From assembly GCF_900107045.1 (NCBI RefSeq), contig NZ_FNON01000003.1:682001-746000 (forward strand): a stretch of DNA of 64,000 nt, given 5' to 3'. The notes under the pieces were generated by a model. That model searched no databases and was not told the origin of the DNA. It was given only the letters and a program-made list of their open reading frames with translations. The stretch is from Amycolatopsis xylanica. GTDB taxonomy: Bacteria > Actinomycetota > Actinomycetes > Mycobacteriales > Pseudonocardiaceae. Shown piece after piece: positions 1-8,332 of this stretch (its first letter is position 1; each line of letters begins with the position of its first letter). The position numbers and the translations under genes are program-made.

Positions 1-684
1 CGCCTCGCGCGGCGGTTCCGGTCCGGCCGGGTGTTCCTGGTCGGCGACGCGGCGAAGGTGACCCCGCCGACCGGCGGCATGGGCGGCAACACGGCCATCG
101 GCGACGGCCACGACCTCGCCTGGAAACTGGCGGCGGTCCTGCGCGGGGAGGCGTCCGACGCGCTGCTCGACACCTACGAGGCCGAGCGCAGGCCGTACGC
201 GCGGATGGTCATCGACACCTCGCTGCACAACATGAAGCAGCGCATGCACCCCGACCTGGACGTCACCGGCCTGACCCCGGCGGAGGAGCCGATGGCACTC
301 TGCCTCGGTTTCCGCTACCGCTCCACGGCCGTCCTCGCCGAGGATGACGACCCCGCCCGCACCGAGAACCCCTTCGAACCGACCGGCCGCCCGGGCTTCC
401 GCGCCCCCAACGTGGCGCTGGGGACCGGCCAGTCCACAGTGGACGTACTCGGCCTGGGCTGGGCCCTGTTCTCGGACGGCACCTGGGCACCCGCCGCCTC
501 GGCCGTCTCCGCCGAGACCGGCCTCCGCATCGACCACCACGTGACCCCGCCGGGCACCTTCGGCCTCACCCCCGGCGGCGCCTCCCTGGTCCGCCCCGAC
601 GGCATGGTCGCCTGGCGCTCACCCGCCACCCCCAACCCCCCAGCCGCCCTGTCCACCGCGCTCACCCAGCTCCTCGGCCGGTAA
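1..684 (+). CDS. FAD-dependent aromatic monooxygenase, C-terminal part (5' end outside window)
   Basis: The reading frame is open from the first base, so the N-terminal FAD-binding region lies upstream of the window. The visible part begins with the GD motif that binds the FAD ribityl/pyrophosphate ('VFLVGDAAK') followed by 'GGMGGNTAIGDGHDLAWKL', typical of the PheA/TfdB group of flavoprotein hydroxylases. The last ~120 residues resemble the small C-terminal thioredoxin-like domain of polyketide and phenol hydroxylases. Such enzymes use NAD(P)H and O2 to hydroxylate aromatic substrates; the substrate here cannot be told. The gene ends at a strong palindrome shared with the convergent VOC gene. 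Confidence 0.85.
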   Translation, partial: RLARRFRSGRVFLVGDAAKVTPPTGGMGGNTAIGDGHDLAWKLAAVLRGEASDALLDTYEAERRPYARMVIDTSLHNMKQRMHPDLDVTGLTPAEEPMALCLGFRYRSTAVLAEDDDPARTENPFEPTGRPGFRAPNVALGTGQSTVDVLGLGWALFSDGTWAPAASAVSAETGLRIDHHVTPPGTFGLTPGGASLVRPDGMVAWRSPATPNPPAALSTALTQLLGR

Positions 685-775
685 AAAAATCCCAATGTGG
701 CTTTCGTCAGCTTTGGTCTGACGAAAGCCACATTGGCGGCCTGAAACCTGACCAATGCCACATTGGGATTTTTTT
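683..775. terminator. Bidirectional terminator with two competing hairpins
   Basis: It lies between convergent genes. The arm at 692-710 (CCAATGTGGCTTTCGTCAG) is complementary to 718-736. The overlapping arm at 683-701, which starts with seven A, is complementary to 757-775, which ends in seven T. Both pairings use the word CCAATGTGGC, so they exclude each other. A-tract and T-tract flanks make the outer hairpin an intrinsic terminator on either strand. Confidence 0.75.
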
Positions 776-777
776 CG

Positions 778-1161
778 CTAGTCCCGGGGCTGGAGGGCGA
801 AGCGGTTGCCCTCGCTGTCGGCGAACATGGACCACCAGCCCCAGGGTTGTTTTTCGGGCGGGGCCGGGAAGTCGACGCCTCGGGCGGTCAGCTCGGCGTA
901 GGTCTTCTCGAGGTCGTCGGCGTAGAAGAAGAAGTTCGACGTCGGCAGCTCGTCGCGCACGGCGGGGCGGGCGTCGACGGGGTCGGCGCTGAGTATCAAC
1001 GCGACCGCGCCGTCGGCCGAGGTCACCTCGATCCACCGGTTGCCCTTGTCGTCGTACGGGACGTCCGTGGTGACCGTGAACCCGATGGTCTCGGTCCAGA
1101 ACCGGACCGCCCGCGCCTGGTCGGTCACCGGGACGACGATCTTGTGCACTCCGCGAATCAT
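778..1161 (-). CDS. VOC family (glyoxalase/bleomycin-resistance fold) protein
   Basis: A 127-residue protein with the two beta-alpha-beta-beta-beta modules of the vicinal oxygen chelate family. It starts 'MIRGVHKIVVPVTDQARAVRFW' and ends 'MFADSEGNRFALQPRD', the usual metal-ligand-bearing C-terminal strand ('DSEGN'). Such single-domain proteins are isomerases, dioxygenases or antibiotic-binding proteins; the substrate cannot be inferred. It is divergent from the PadR gene at 1220, and a palindrome lies in the 58-bp gap. The same PadR transcript carries a second VOC gene, which suggests shared control. Confidence 0.8.
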   Translation of the reverse strand: MIRGVHKIVVPVTDQARAVRFWTETIGFTVTTDVPYDDKGNRWIEVTSADGAVALILSADPVDARPAVRDELPTSNFFFYADDLEKTYAELTARGVDFPAPPEKQPWGWWSMFADSEGNRFALQPRD

Positions 1162-1176
1162 GCGAGCTCCCCACTA

Positions 1177-1191
1177 TATCCACCATGGATA
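1177..1191. promoter_or_regulatory. Inverted repeat in VOC/padR divergent region, candidate PadR operator
   Basis: TATCCA-CCA-TGGATA is a perfect 6-bp inverted repeat with a 3-bp spacer. It lies 16 bp before the minus-strand VOC start and 28 bp before the padR start. PadR regulators usually bind short palindromes in their own divergent promoter. Assignment to this PadR protein is inferred from position. Confidence 0.45.
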
Positions 1192-1219
1192 CAACGAGCG
1201 TGGAGTGTATGCTCCGGGC

Positions 1220-1567
1220 ATGGCCGAAAGCAACCCGCTTACCCCGGCAGGGTTCCAAGTCCTGCTCGCGCTCGCGGGCGGCAAGGCGCATGGTTACGGG
1301 ATCATGGGTTTCATCAGCGAGGTCACCGGCGGGTCCGTCCAATTGGGACCGGGCACGCTCTACCGCACGCTGGCCAGGCTCGCCGCGGACGGCCTGCTCG
1401 AAGAGGTCCCCGACGCCCGCGAGGACGAGCCACACGACGCGCGCCGCCGCTACTACCGGCTCACCCCGCAAGGCCGCGAACGAGCCGCGCAGGAAGCCGC
1501 GCTGCTCAGCAGGCTGGTCGCGGCCGCCGGCCAGGCCGGGTTGCTCGACCAGACGGGCGCCGCATGA
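1220..1567 (+). CDS. PadR family transcriptional regulator
   Basis: A 115-residue winged-helix protein. The N-terminal 80 residues carry the PadR signature: 'AGGKAHGYGIM', then 'GPGTLYRTLARLAADGLLEE' and 'RRRYYRLTPQGRERA'. The short C-terminal helix (about 85-115) would dimerise, as in subfamily-2 PadR proteins. These are usually ligand-relieved repressors. The ATG at 1220 is chosen because the long upstream extension has no PadR similarity. The stop overlaps the start of the next VOC gene (ATGA), so the two are co-translated. Likely targets are the two flanking VOC genes. Confidence 0.85.
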   Translation: MAESNPLTPAGFQVLLALAGGKAHGYGIMGFISEVTGGSVQLGPGTLYRTLARLAADGLLEEVPDAREDEPHDARRRYYRLTPQGRERAAQEAALLSRLVAAAGQAGLLDQTGAA

Positions 1568-2007
1568 ACCACGCACGCGCGCTCGGCCTCGTCCCGCACC
1601 TGTTCGTCAAGGACGTGCAAGCCGCGCTTTCCTTCTACCGCAAGGCATTCGGCGCGGTCGAGCTGTTCCGCAACGTGCTGCCCGACGGCACCGTCCTCTT
1701 CCTCGAACTCGCGATCGGTGACGCCAGGCTCCTGCTCAGCGAGGAAATCCCGCAGCTCGACGCGCTCGCGCCCGGCACGATCGGCGGCACCCCGATGCTG
1801 CTCACGCTCGAGACCACCGACCCCGACGACCTCGCCCGGCGCGCGGTGTTCGCGGGCGCGAGCATCGAGGCGCCGATCCAGGAGATGTTCTTCGGCGAGC
1901 GTTACGGCCGCATCGTCGACCCCGACGGCCACCGCTGGGCGCTCACCACGAAACGCGAGCAGTTCACCCCGGCCGACATCGACGACCGCACCCCACCGGA
2001 GGTCTGA
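1564..2007 (+). CDS. VOC family protein, PhnB/glyoxalase-like
   Basis: 147 residues. 'GLVPHLFVKDVQAALSFYRK' near the start and 'ERYGRIVDPDGHRWALTTK' near the end are the paired VOC half-motifs of the PhnB-like subgroup. The start overlaps the padR stop by 4 nt, and the next gene follows 3 nt after its stop, so it is the middle gene of a PadR-VOC-PucR operon. The function is probably metal-dependent small-molecule binding or turnover, with unknown substrate. Confidence 0.8.
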   Translation: MNHARALGLVPHLFVKDVQAALSFYRKAFGAVELFRNVLPDGTVLFLELAIGDARLLLSEEIPQLDALAPGTIGGTPMLLTLETTDPDDLARRAVFAGASIEAPIQEMFFGERYGRIVDPDGHRWALTTKREQFTPADIDDRTPPEV

Positions 2008-2010
2008 GCC

Positions 2011-3531
2011 GTGATCTCCGTGCGCACGGTCGTCGACCGGGTCGGCCCGACCCTGATGCATGCCTTGCTGCTGCCCGAAAACGGCCCGACGGTCGCCGAC
2101 GTGGTGATCGCCGAGCCCGGCGGCCACGCGACCACCGGCGGGCCGGGCGACCTCGTGCTCGCGGTGTCCACACAGGACGCGGCGGACGCGGTCGCGCTCG
2201 TGCGCACCTGCGGCGCGAACGGCGCCGCCGCCGTGGTGTTCAAGCCGCCGCTGGCCGGCAAGGCCGCGGTCAAGCGCGCCGCCAAGACCGCGGGCATCGC
2301 GTTGATCGAGGTCCGCGCGGCGACCTCGTGGGCCCAGCTCGTCTGGCTGCTCAGGACCGTGCTCGACGCGATCGCCGACGAGGCCGAGCTGGAAAGCCCC
2401 GGCTCCGCCGATCTCTTCCGGCTCGCCGACGCCGTCGCGTCCGTTGTGGACGCTCCGGTGACCATTGAGGACACCAACTCCCGCGTGCTCGCCTACTCGG
2501 CGCGCCAGGACCTCACCGACTCCGCGCGCGTTTCCACGATCATGGGCCGCCGCATCCCCGACGACGTGCTCGCGAAGTTCCGCTCACGCGGCGTCTTCCG
2601 CGAACTTTCCCGCGGCCGCCAGACGATCTTCGTGCCCGCACAGCGCGACGGCACGCTGCCGCGCCTGATCGTCCCGATCCGCATGGGCGGCGAGCTGCTC
2701 GGCTCGATGTGGGCGGTCGTCGCGGGCCCGGTCTCCGACGAGCGCGCCGCCGCGTTCGCCGACGCCGCACCGGTCGTCGCGCTGCATCTGCTGCGCCGCC
2801 GCGCGCACGCCGACGCCCAGCGCCGCGCCTCGGCCGAACTGCTGCGCGCGGTGCTCGAAGGCAAGGTCGGGCCCCGGCGCGTCATCGCCGACCTCGATCT
2901 CGCCGACGCGCCGCACCGCGTGGTCGTCATCGAGATACCCGGCGACCACAGCCCGGACGCCGAGGGCCGCAGGCTCGCGCTGCTGGAGCAGATCTCCCGC
3001 GGCATCGGCCGCCGCCCGGCCGCGACCGAACTCGACGGCCTGCTCTACGCGGTCGTGCCCGACGAGGACGGCTGGTCCGACGTGCTCGCCGACGCACCCG
3101 GTCGCATCGCGGCCGGAAGTGCTTGCGAGATCAGCGAATTGGCTGTTTCACGCACCCAGGCCGACGAGGCGCTCGGACTGCTGCGCGCGGGACTGGTGCC
3201 CGGCCGGTTCGTCACCTTCGACGAGGCGTGGACCGCGCTCGTCCTGCACCGCGGCGCGACCGCGGCCGGCGGCGCGCGCGTCGCCGAGCTCGGCCCGCTC
3301 GGCCTGCTGCGCGCCCACGACGACGCCAACGAAAGCGGCTACGTCGACACGCTGTACGAGTGGCTGCGGCATCCCGGCGACCCGCGCGCGGCCGCGCGCG
3401 AACTCCGGATCCACCCGAACACCTTGCGCTATCGGATGCGCCGCCTGCTGGAGCTCGTGCCGCTCGACCTGGAGGACCCGGACGTCCGGCTCGCGCTGCT
3501 CACCCAGCTCGTCACGTTACGGTGGAGTTAA
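2011..3531 (+). CDS. PucR/CdaR-type helix-turn-helix transcriptional regulator
   Basis: 506 residues from a GTG start. An N-terminal PucR-like ligand region (about 1-120) is followed by a GAF/GGDEF-like middle (about 130-420). The C-terminal PucR helix-turn-helix is 'ELRIHPNTLRYRMRRLLEL' (about 463-481). Family members activate purine, amino-acid or sugar-diacid catabolism operons in response to metabolites. It is the last gene of the operon beginning with padR; no catabolic operon follows, so its target is unclear. No strong hairpin is seen after the stop. Confidence 0.85.
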   Translation: MISVRTVVDRVGPTLMHALLLPENGPTVADVVIAEPGGHATTGGPGDLVLAVSTQDAADAVALVRTCGANGAAAVVFKPPLAGKAAVKRAAKTAGIALIEVRAATSWAQLVWLLRTVLDAIADEAELESPGSADLFRLADAVASVVDAPVTIEDTNSRVLAYSARQDLTDSARVSTIMGRRIPDDVLAKFRSRGVFRELSRGRQTIFVPAQRDGTLPRLIVPIRMGGELLGSMWAVVAGPVSDERAAAFADAAPVVALHLLRRRAHADAQRRASAELLRAVLEGKVGPRRVIADLDLADAPHRVVVIEIPGDHSPDAEGRRLALLEQISRGIGRRPAATELDGLLYAVVPDEDGWSDVLADAPGRIAAGSACEISELAVSRTQADEALGLLRAGLVPGRFVTFDEAWTALVLHRGATAAGGARVAELGPLGLLRAHDDANESGYVDTLYEWLRHPGDPRAAARELRIHPNTLRYRMRRLLELVPLDLEDPDVRLALLTQLVTLRWS

Positions 3532-3688
3532 CCCATACGGCCGAATGGCCTATGCGTTAGCCCGCATGGATCGCGCCGAACGACCCGTTCACCGAAAACT
3601 GTCGAAAAAGGACACTTAAGTAGGTGAATTCCTCGCTTACTTTCCCCTCGCCCACTCAGGGTCATTGAGCGTAACCGAGGAGTTGCCC

Positions 3689-4597
3689 ATGAGGTCTCAT
3701 CTCGTCAAGCTGACCGCGCTGTCCGCGCTGACGCTGGCCTGCCTCGCCGTGCCGAGCACCGCGACCGGCGCGAGCACGGTCGCCGCGGCGCCCGGCCAGG
3801 AGTGCTACACGCCCGAGCACTCGGCCGCCCGGTCCAAAGACGGTGACGTCCACTCGCTCACGCCAGGCCAGGCCGCGTCGATCGAGAGCAAGATGGCGTC
3901 GAAGCTCGCCTCGAAGCGGCAGCTGAGCACCAACTCGCTGGCCGCGGTCAGCATCCCGACCTACGTGCACGTGATCCACTCGGGCAGCACCGGCAAGCTG
4001 AGCTCGTCGACGATCTCCAAGCAGATCTCGGTTCTCAACAGCGCGTACTCCAAGGCGGGCTACAGCTTCTCGCTGCAGAGCACGGACTACACCGACAAGG
4101 CCGCTTGGTACAACGGCATCACCGACGGCTCGTCCGCCGAGTCGCAGATGAAGAACGCGCTGCACAAGGGCGGCTCCAACGCGCTCAACATCTACACCGC
4201 GTCACTCGGCGACGACCTGCTCGGCTGGGCGACCTGGCCGTGGGACTACAGCGGCTCGCCCGCGATGGACGGTGTGGTCATCCTCGACACCTCGTTCCCT
4301 GGCGGCTCGGCCACCAACTACAACGAGGGTGACACCGCCACCCACGAGGTCGGCCACTGGATGGGGCTCTACCACACCTTCCAGGGCGGCTGCTCCGGTT
4401 CGGGCGACTACGTCTCCGACACCCCGGCCGAGGCGAGCCCCGCCTCCGGCTGCCCGACCGGCCGCAACACCTGCAGCTCCACCGGTGTCGACCCGATCCA
4501 CAACTTCATGGACTACTCGTACGACAGCTGCATGTACGAGTTCACCACCGGCCAGAACACCCGCATGACCAGCGCCTGGAACGCCTACCGCGGCTAG
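3689..4597 (+). CDS. Secreted M43-family zinc metalloprotease
   Basis: 302 residues. A Sec signal peptide (about residues 1-30, '[21 protein letters not shown]') is followed by a propeptide-like region and the catalytic domain. The extended zinc motif [11 protein letters not shown] supplies ligands H219, H223 and H229 with catalytic E220. The downstream '[11 protein letters not shown]' supplies the Met-turn typical of metzincins of the pappalysin/cytophagalysin group. Paired cysteines suggest disulfides in the exported enzyme. The ATG at 3689 is preferred because GAGGAG lies 7 bp upstream and the signal peptide begins directly there. Probably a monocistronic extracellular protease. Confidence 0.9.
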   Translation: MRSHLVKLTALSALTLACLAVPSTATGASTVAAAPGQECYTPEHSAARSKDGDVHSLTPGQAASIESKMASKLASKRQLSTNSLAAVSIPTYVHVIHSGSTGKLSSSTISKQISVLNSAYSKAGYSFSLQSTDYTDKAAWYNGITDGSSAESQMKNALHKGGSNALNIYTASLGDDLLGWATWPWDYSGSPAMDGVVILDTSFPGGSATNYNEGDTATHEVGHWMGLYHTFQGGCSGSGDYVSDTPAEASPASGCPTGRNTCSSTGVDPIHNFMDYSYDSCMYEFTTGQNTRMTSAWNAYRG

Positions 4598-4601
4598 CCG
4601 A

Positions 4602-4646
4602 GATAAAGCGGGCTTTATCCCACTCCGGGATAAAGCCCGCTTTATC
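4602..4646. terminator. Convergent terminator palindrome, GATAAAGC word
   Basis: GATAAAGCGGGCTTTATCCC (4602-4621) pairs with 4627-4646 around a 5-nt loop. Each arm is itself nearly self-complementary (GATAAAGC/GGGCTTTATC). It separates the convergent metalloprotease and oxidoreductase genes. The same word recurs at 44801-44861 and 58280-58332. Confidence 0.75.
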
Positions 4647-4652
4647 CCGTTC

Positions 4653-5588
4653 TCAGGGCACCAGCAGGGTCTTGCCGACCGTGCCGCGTGACTCGATCGC
4701 CGCGTGCGCGTCGGCGGCCTTCTCCAGCGGGAAACGTTGCCCGATCACCGGCCGCAGCACCCCACTGGCCACAGTGGACAGCGCACTGCCGATCAGCTCG
4801 CGCAGTTCCGCCGCGCCAGGCCTCCCCATCGTCACGACCTTCACACCCCGCGCTTCCGCGTCGGACGTGTCGGTCCAGCTGCCACTGGCGAGCCCGAAGC
4901 TGACCATCCGGCCGCCCTTCCCCAGCAGCTCGAACGCCTGCCGCCCGATCGTCCCGCCGACCCCGTCGAAGACGGCGTCCACCCGGAACGTGGCGTCGTA
5001 GACCCGATCCGGCCAGTCGTCGAGCCGGTAGTCGATCGCGAAATGCGCGCCAAGGCCCCGCGCCAGCTCGACCTTCTCCGGCCCGCCCGCCAGCGCGATG
5101 ACGGTCGCGCCTTCGGCCAGCGCCAGCTGGACCAGCGCGCCGCCGACCCCGCCGGCCGCGGCCTCGACCAGCACGGTGTCCCACCGCCGCAGCCCGGCCG
5201 CGCGGATCAGCATGGTCGCCGTGCGCCCGTCGGCCAGCACCGCGACGGCGTCGGCCATCGCCACCCCATCGGGTACTTCCACCAGGTTCGGAACCGGCGC
5301 GACCGCCAGCTCCGCGTACCCGCCCGAGCCGCGCAGCGACGAGACCACGCGCCTGCCGACCCACTCCGGCGGTCCCTCGCGGACCACCCCGCCGACCCCG
5401 TTGCCAGGGATCATCGGCAGCTCGACCGGGAACGGCCCGGTCCCGGCCCGCACCTGCGTCTCGACGAACGTCGTGTTGACGTACTCGACCGCGATCAGCG
5501 CCTCGCCGGGACCCGCCACCGGATCGGGTGCCTCGCCCGCGACCAGCACCCCGGGTCCGCCGAACTCCTTCAACCACACGGCTCTCAT
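4653..5588 (-). CDS. Zinc-binding-type (MDR) NADPH:quinone oxidoreductase
   Basis: 311 residues with the medium-chain dehydrogenase/reductase layout: a GroES-like N-terminal domain (about 1-120, 'MIPGNGVGGVV') and a Rossmann domain with the nucleotide motif 'VEAAAGGVGGALVQLA'. It lacks the cysteine-rich structural zinc loop, which places it with quinone oxidoreductase/crotonyl-CoA reductase-like members. It ends 'ESRGTVGKTLLVP', typical of the family. The ATG at 5588 is chosen over an in-frame start 24 nt upstream because CTGGAGG lies just before it. Reaction: probably NADPH-dependent reduction of quinones or enones in the cytosol. Confidence 0.85.
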   Translation of the reverse strand: MRAVWLKEFGGPGVLVAGEAPDPVAGPGEALIAVEYVNTTFVETQVRAGTGPFPVELPMIPGNGVGGVVREGPPEWVGRRVVSSLRGSGGYAELAVAPVPNLVEVPDGVAMADAVAVLADGRTATMLIRAAGLRRWDTVLVEAAAGGVGGALVQLALAEGATVIALAGGPEKVELARGLGAHFAIDYRLDDWPDRVYDATFRVDAVFDGVGGTIGRQAFELLGKGGRMVSFGLASGSWTDTSDAEARGVKVVTMGRPGAAELRELIGSALSTVASGVLRPVIGQRFPLEKAADAHAAIESRGTVGKTLLVP

Positions 5589-5754
5589 GCCTCCAGAGCC
5601 TGGTACCTCCACTTATCTGGAGGTCAACGGCTTGTCGCCGCGCGACCATGAAAGTGCGGCAATACTGTTCCGGTGGCACGATGACACCGCCGTCCGGGTG
5701 GCTCACCGTGGTCGGTAACACCCCACCCCGGATTCCGCCGCCAGGAGGCAGAAA

Positions 5755-6870
5755 GTGCGTATCGCCGTCCCCCGTGAGATCAAGAAGCACGAATACCGGG
5801 TCGCGCTGACCCCGGCGGGCGTGCACGAACTGGTCGGGCGCGGTCACGACGTCTTCGTGGAAACGGACGCCGGGCTGGGTTCCGCGATCACCGACGAGGA
5901 GTACATCGCCGCCGGCGCGAAGATCCTCGCGACCGCCGAGGAGACCTGGGCCGAGGGCGAGCTCGTGCTCAAGGTCAAGGAGCCGATCGCCGAGGAGTAC
6001 CCGCGCCTGCGCAAGGACCAGGTGCTGTTCACCTACCTGCACATCGCCGCCGACCGCCCGCTGACCGACGCGCTGCTCGCGTCCGGCACCACCGCGATCG
6101 CCTACGAGACCGTGCAGACGCCCAACGGCGCGCTCCCGCTGCTCGCCCCGATGTCCGAAGTGGCCGGTCGCCTCGCCCCGCAGGTCGGCGCCTTCTCCCT
6201 GATGAAGCCGAGCGGCGGCCGCGGCGTGCTGCCCGGCGGCATCCCCGGCGTGCACCCGGCCCGCGTGGTCGTCATCGGCGGCGGTGTCGCGGGCATCAAC
6301 GCCGCCAGGGTCGCGCTCGGCCTCGGCTCGGACGTCGAGATCCTCGACACCAACGTCGACCGCCTCCGCCAGATCGACAACGACTTCGGTCCGCGCATCC
6401 GCACGATCACGTCCAACCGGCTCAGCGTCGAAGAGGCCGTGCTCGAGGCCGACCTGGTCATCGGCGCCGTGCTGGTGCCCGGTGCGAAGGCGCCCAAGCT
6501 GGTCTCGAACGAGCTGGTCTCGCGCATGAAGGCGGGCAGCGTGCTCGTCGACATCGCGATCGACCAGGGCGGCTGCTTCGCCGACTCGCGCCCGACCACG
6601 CACGACGAGCCGACCTACACGGTGCACAACTCGGTCTTCTACTGCGTGGCGAACATGCCGGGCGCGGTGCCGAGGACGTCCACCTACGGCCTCACCAACG
6701 TCACGCTGCCCTACGCGGTGCAGCTGGCCGACCACGGCTGGAAGGCGGCGCTGTCGGCCAACGGCAGCCTCGCCAAGGGCCTCAACACCCACGACGGCAA
6801 GCTCACCAACGAGCCGGTCGCCGTCGCGCACGGCCTGCCCTACAGCTCGGTGGCATCCGCACTGGTCTGA
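5755..6870 (+). CDS. ald: Alanine dehydrogenase
   Basis: 371 residues, the length of the characterised mycobacterial enzyme. The N-terminal substrate domain starts '[20 protein letters not shown]'; the NAD domain has '[19 protein letters not shown]'; the C-terminal part carries '[16 protein letters not shown]', diagnostic of alanine dehydrogenase over transhydrogenase. It interconverts alanine and pyruvate plus ammonia using NAD+. The start is GTG at 5755 with AGGAGG at 5743-5748. It is monocistronic and ends in a strong intrinsic terminator. Its regulator is not visible next to it. Confidence 0.96.
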   Translation: MRIAVPREIKKHEYRVALTPAGVHELVGRGHDVFVETDAGLGSAITDEEYIAAGAKILATAEETWAEGELVLKVKEPIAEEYPRLRKDQVLFTYLHIAADRPLTDALLASGTTAIAYETVQTPNGALPLLAPMSEVAGRLAPQVGAFSLMKPSGGRGVLPGGIPGVHPARVVVIGGGVAGINAARVALGLGSDVEILDTNVDRLRQIDNDFGPRIRTITSNRLSVEEAVLEADLVIGAVLVPGAKAPKLVSNELVSRMKAGSVLVDIAIDQGGCFADSRPTTHDEPTYTVHNSVFYCVANMPGAVPRTSTYGLTNVTLPYAVQLADHGWKAALSANGSLAKGLNTHDGKLTNEPVAVAHGLPYSSVASALV

Positions 6871-6883
6871 TCCGGGTAACGAA

Positions 6884-6916
6884 GAAGCCCCCGCCGGTCG
6901 AACCGGCGGGGGCTTC
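6884..6916 (+). terminator. Intrinsic terminator of ald
   Basis: GAAGCCCCCGCCGGT pairs with ACCGGCGGGGGCTTC around a 3-nt loop, 14 nt after the ald stop, followed by a T-containing tail. Confidence 0.85.
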
Positions 6917-6930
6917 TGTCTTACGTAAGG

Positions 6931-7031
6931 GGCGACCCGCTCAACCAGCCTGGGGGTCACTGGGAGCGGGCCGCCACCTCCTAGCTTAGGCAACTTCTCC
7001 TGACTTCGCTGCACGGGGTCTCGAAGTTGCC
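6931..7031. other. Non-coding stretch with two hairpins between ald and ABC operon
   Basis: The 6917-7264 gap contains no supportable gene. Two inverted repeats stand out: CCCGCTC (6936-6942) with GAGCGGG (6964-6970), and GGCAACTTC (6989-6997) with GAAGTTGCC (7023-7031). They lie after the ald terminator and about 230 bp before the ABC start, so they could be a small RNA or a long 5' leader. Neither hairpin has a T-tract. A TTGACA hexamer at about 7218 may be a -35 for the ABC operon. Confidence 0.3.
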
Positions 7032-7264
7032 CTAAATACTTGTTAACGGAGAACCCGCGCAGCTGGTTACCTGGTCGAATACGGCCGCGAAACCGGACAT
7101 CCGACGGGCAATCGCCCCCGTTCGCGTCAGGTCCCGGTGAAGTGCGCGCCGAACCGATCGTGACGAAGCTCGCTTTGGCTCCCGCTCGGCGGTTCCGCAC
7201 GCGCGGCGTGTCCGACTTTGACAGGATGGCGCCGGATCAACGTCGGGGAACAACAAGGAGCGGT

Positions 7265-8332
7265 ATGCACGACGGCAGCGGCCGCATCGCGGTGCAGGAC
7301 CTGACCAAGGATTTCGGGCCGGTCAGAGCGGTACAGAACCTCAGCTTCACCGTGGAACCCGGCTCGGTGACCGGCTTCCTCGGCCCGAACGGCGCCGGGA
7401 AGACCACCACGTTGCGCATGCTGCTCGGCCTGGTGACGCCCACCTCGGGCTCGGCGACCATCAACGGCCGCCCGCACGACCAGCTCGTCCACCCGGCCCG
7501 CGTGGTCGGCTCGGTGCTGGAGAACGAGGGCTTCCACCCCAAGCGGACCGCGCGCAACCACCTGCTCGTCTACGCCGCCGCGATCGGCATGCCGGACCAG
7601 CGCGCCGACGAGGTGCTCGGCCTCGTCGGGCTGAGCACCGCCGCGGACCGCAAGGCGGGCGGGTTCTCGCTCGGCATGCGGCAGCGGCTCGCGCTCGCGA
7701 CGGCGCTGCTGGGCAACCCGCAGGTGCTGGTGCTCGACGAGCCCGCGAACGGCCTCGACCCCGAAGGCATCCTGTGGCTGCGGAACTTCCTGCGCTCCTA
7801 CGCGCGTGAGGGCCGCACCGTGCTGGTGTCGAGCCACCTGCTGAACGAGGTCGAGCAGACGATCGACAACGTGGTCATCATCAGCCAGGGCGTGACCCGC
7901 TACTACGGCTCGCTCGAGCAGCTCCGCAAGAGCCAGCGCTCGCGTGTGCTCGTGCAGCCCGCGGACGCGCCCGCGCTCGTGAAGGCGTTGCAGGAAGGCG
8001 GTCTCACCGAGCTGGCGCCGAACCCGGACGGCCGCGTGGCCGTCTCCGGCGCGACCGTGCAGCAGATCGGTGACCTCGCCGCGAAGGCGGGCGTCGCGAT
8101 CTACGGCATGCAGGAGGACCACGCGGACCTGGAGAAGCTGTTCTTCCAGCTCACCCAGCCGCAGTTCGCCGCGGCGCCGCCCGGCTATCCGCAGCAGGGC
8201 CCGCCGCAAGGGCCTCCGCCCGGCGGCTTCCCGCCGCCACCGCAGTATCAGCAGCAGTACCAACAACAACAGACCCCGCCACCTGGTTTCCAGCAGCAGG
8301 GACCGCACCAGGGCTGGGGAGGCCAGGGCTGA
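7265..8332 (+). CDS. ABC-2 type transporter ATP-binding protein with Pro/Gln-rich tail
   Basis: 355 residues. Walker A 'GPNGAGKTTTLRML', signature 'FSLGMRQRLALATALL' and Walker B 'VLVLDEPANGLDP' place it in the CcmA/drug-exporter family of ATPases that pair with ABC-2 permeases. The last ~50 residues are a low-complexity tail rich in Pro, Gln, Gly and Tyr (for example 'PPPGGFPPPPQYQQQY'), unusual for a cytosolic ATPase. ATG at 7265 has AAGGAGC upstream. The stop overlaps the permease start (TGATG), so the two are translationally coupled. Exporter substrate unknown. Confidence 0.92.
   Translation: MHDGSGRIAVQDLTKDFGPVRAVQNLSFTVEPGSVTGFLGPNGAGKTTTLRMLLGLVTPTSGSATINGRPHDQLVHPARVVGSVLENEGFHPKRTARNHLLVYAAAIGMPDQRADEVLGLVGLSTAADRKAGGFSLGMRQRLALATALLGNPQVLVLDEPANGLDPEGILWLRNFLRSYAREGRTVLVSSHLLNEVEQTIDNVVIISQGVTRYYGSLEQLRKSQRSRVLVQPADAPALVKALQEGGLTELAPNPDGRVAVSGATVQQIGDLAAKAGVAIYGMQEDHADLEKLFFQLTQPQFAAAPPGYPQQGPPQGPPPGGFPPPPQYQQQYQQQQTPPPGFQQQGPHQGWGGQG

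Noticed and set aside
4642..7200. Very long minus-strand reading frame (852 codons) covering the oxidoreductase and ald genes
   Set aside because: It is antisense to ald and out of frame with the oxidoreductase; composition is Arg/Gly/Asp-rich as expected of shadow frames in high-GC DNA.
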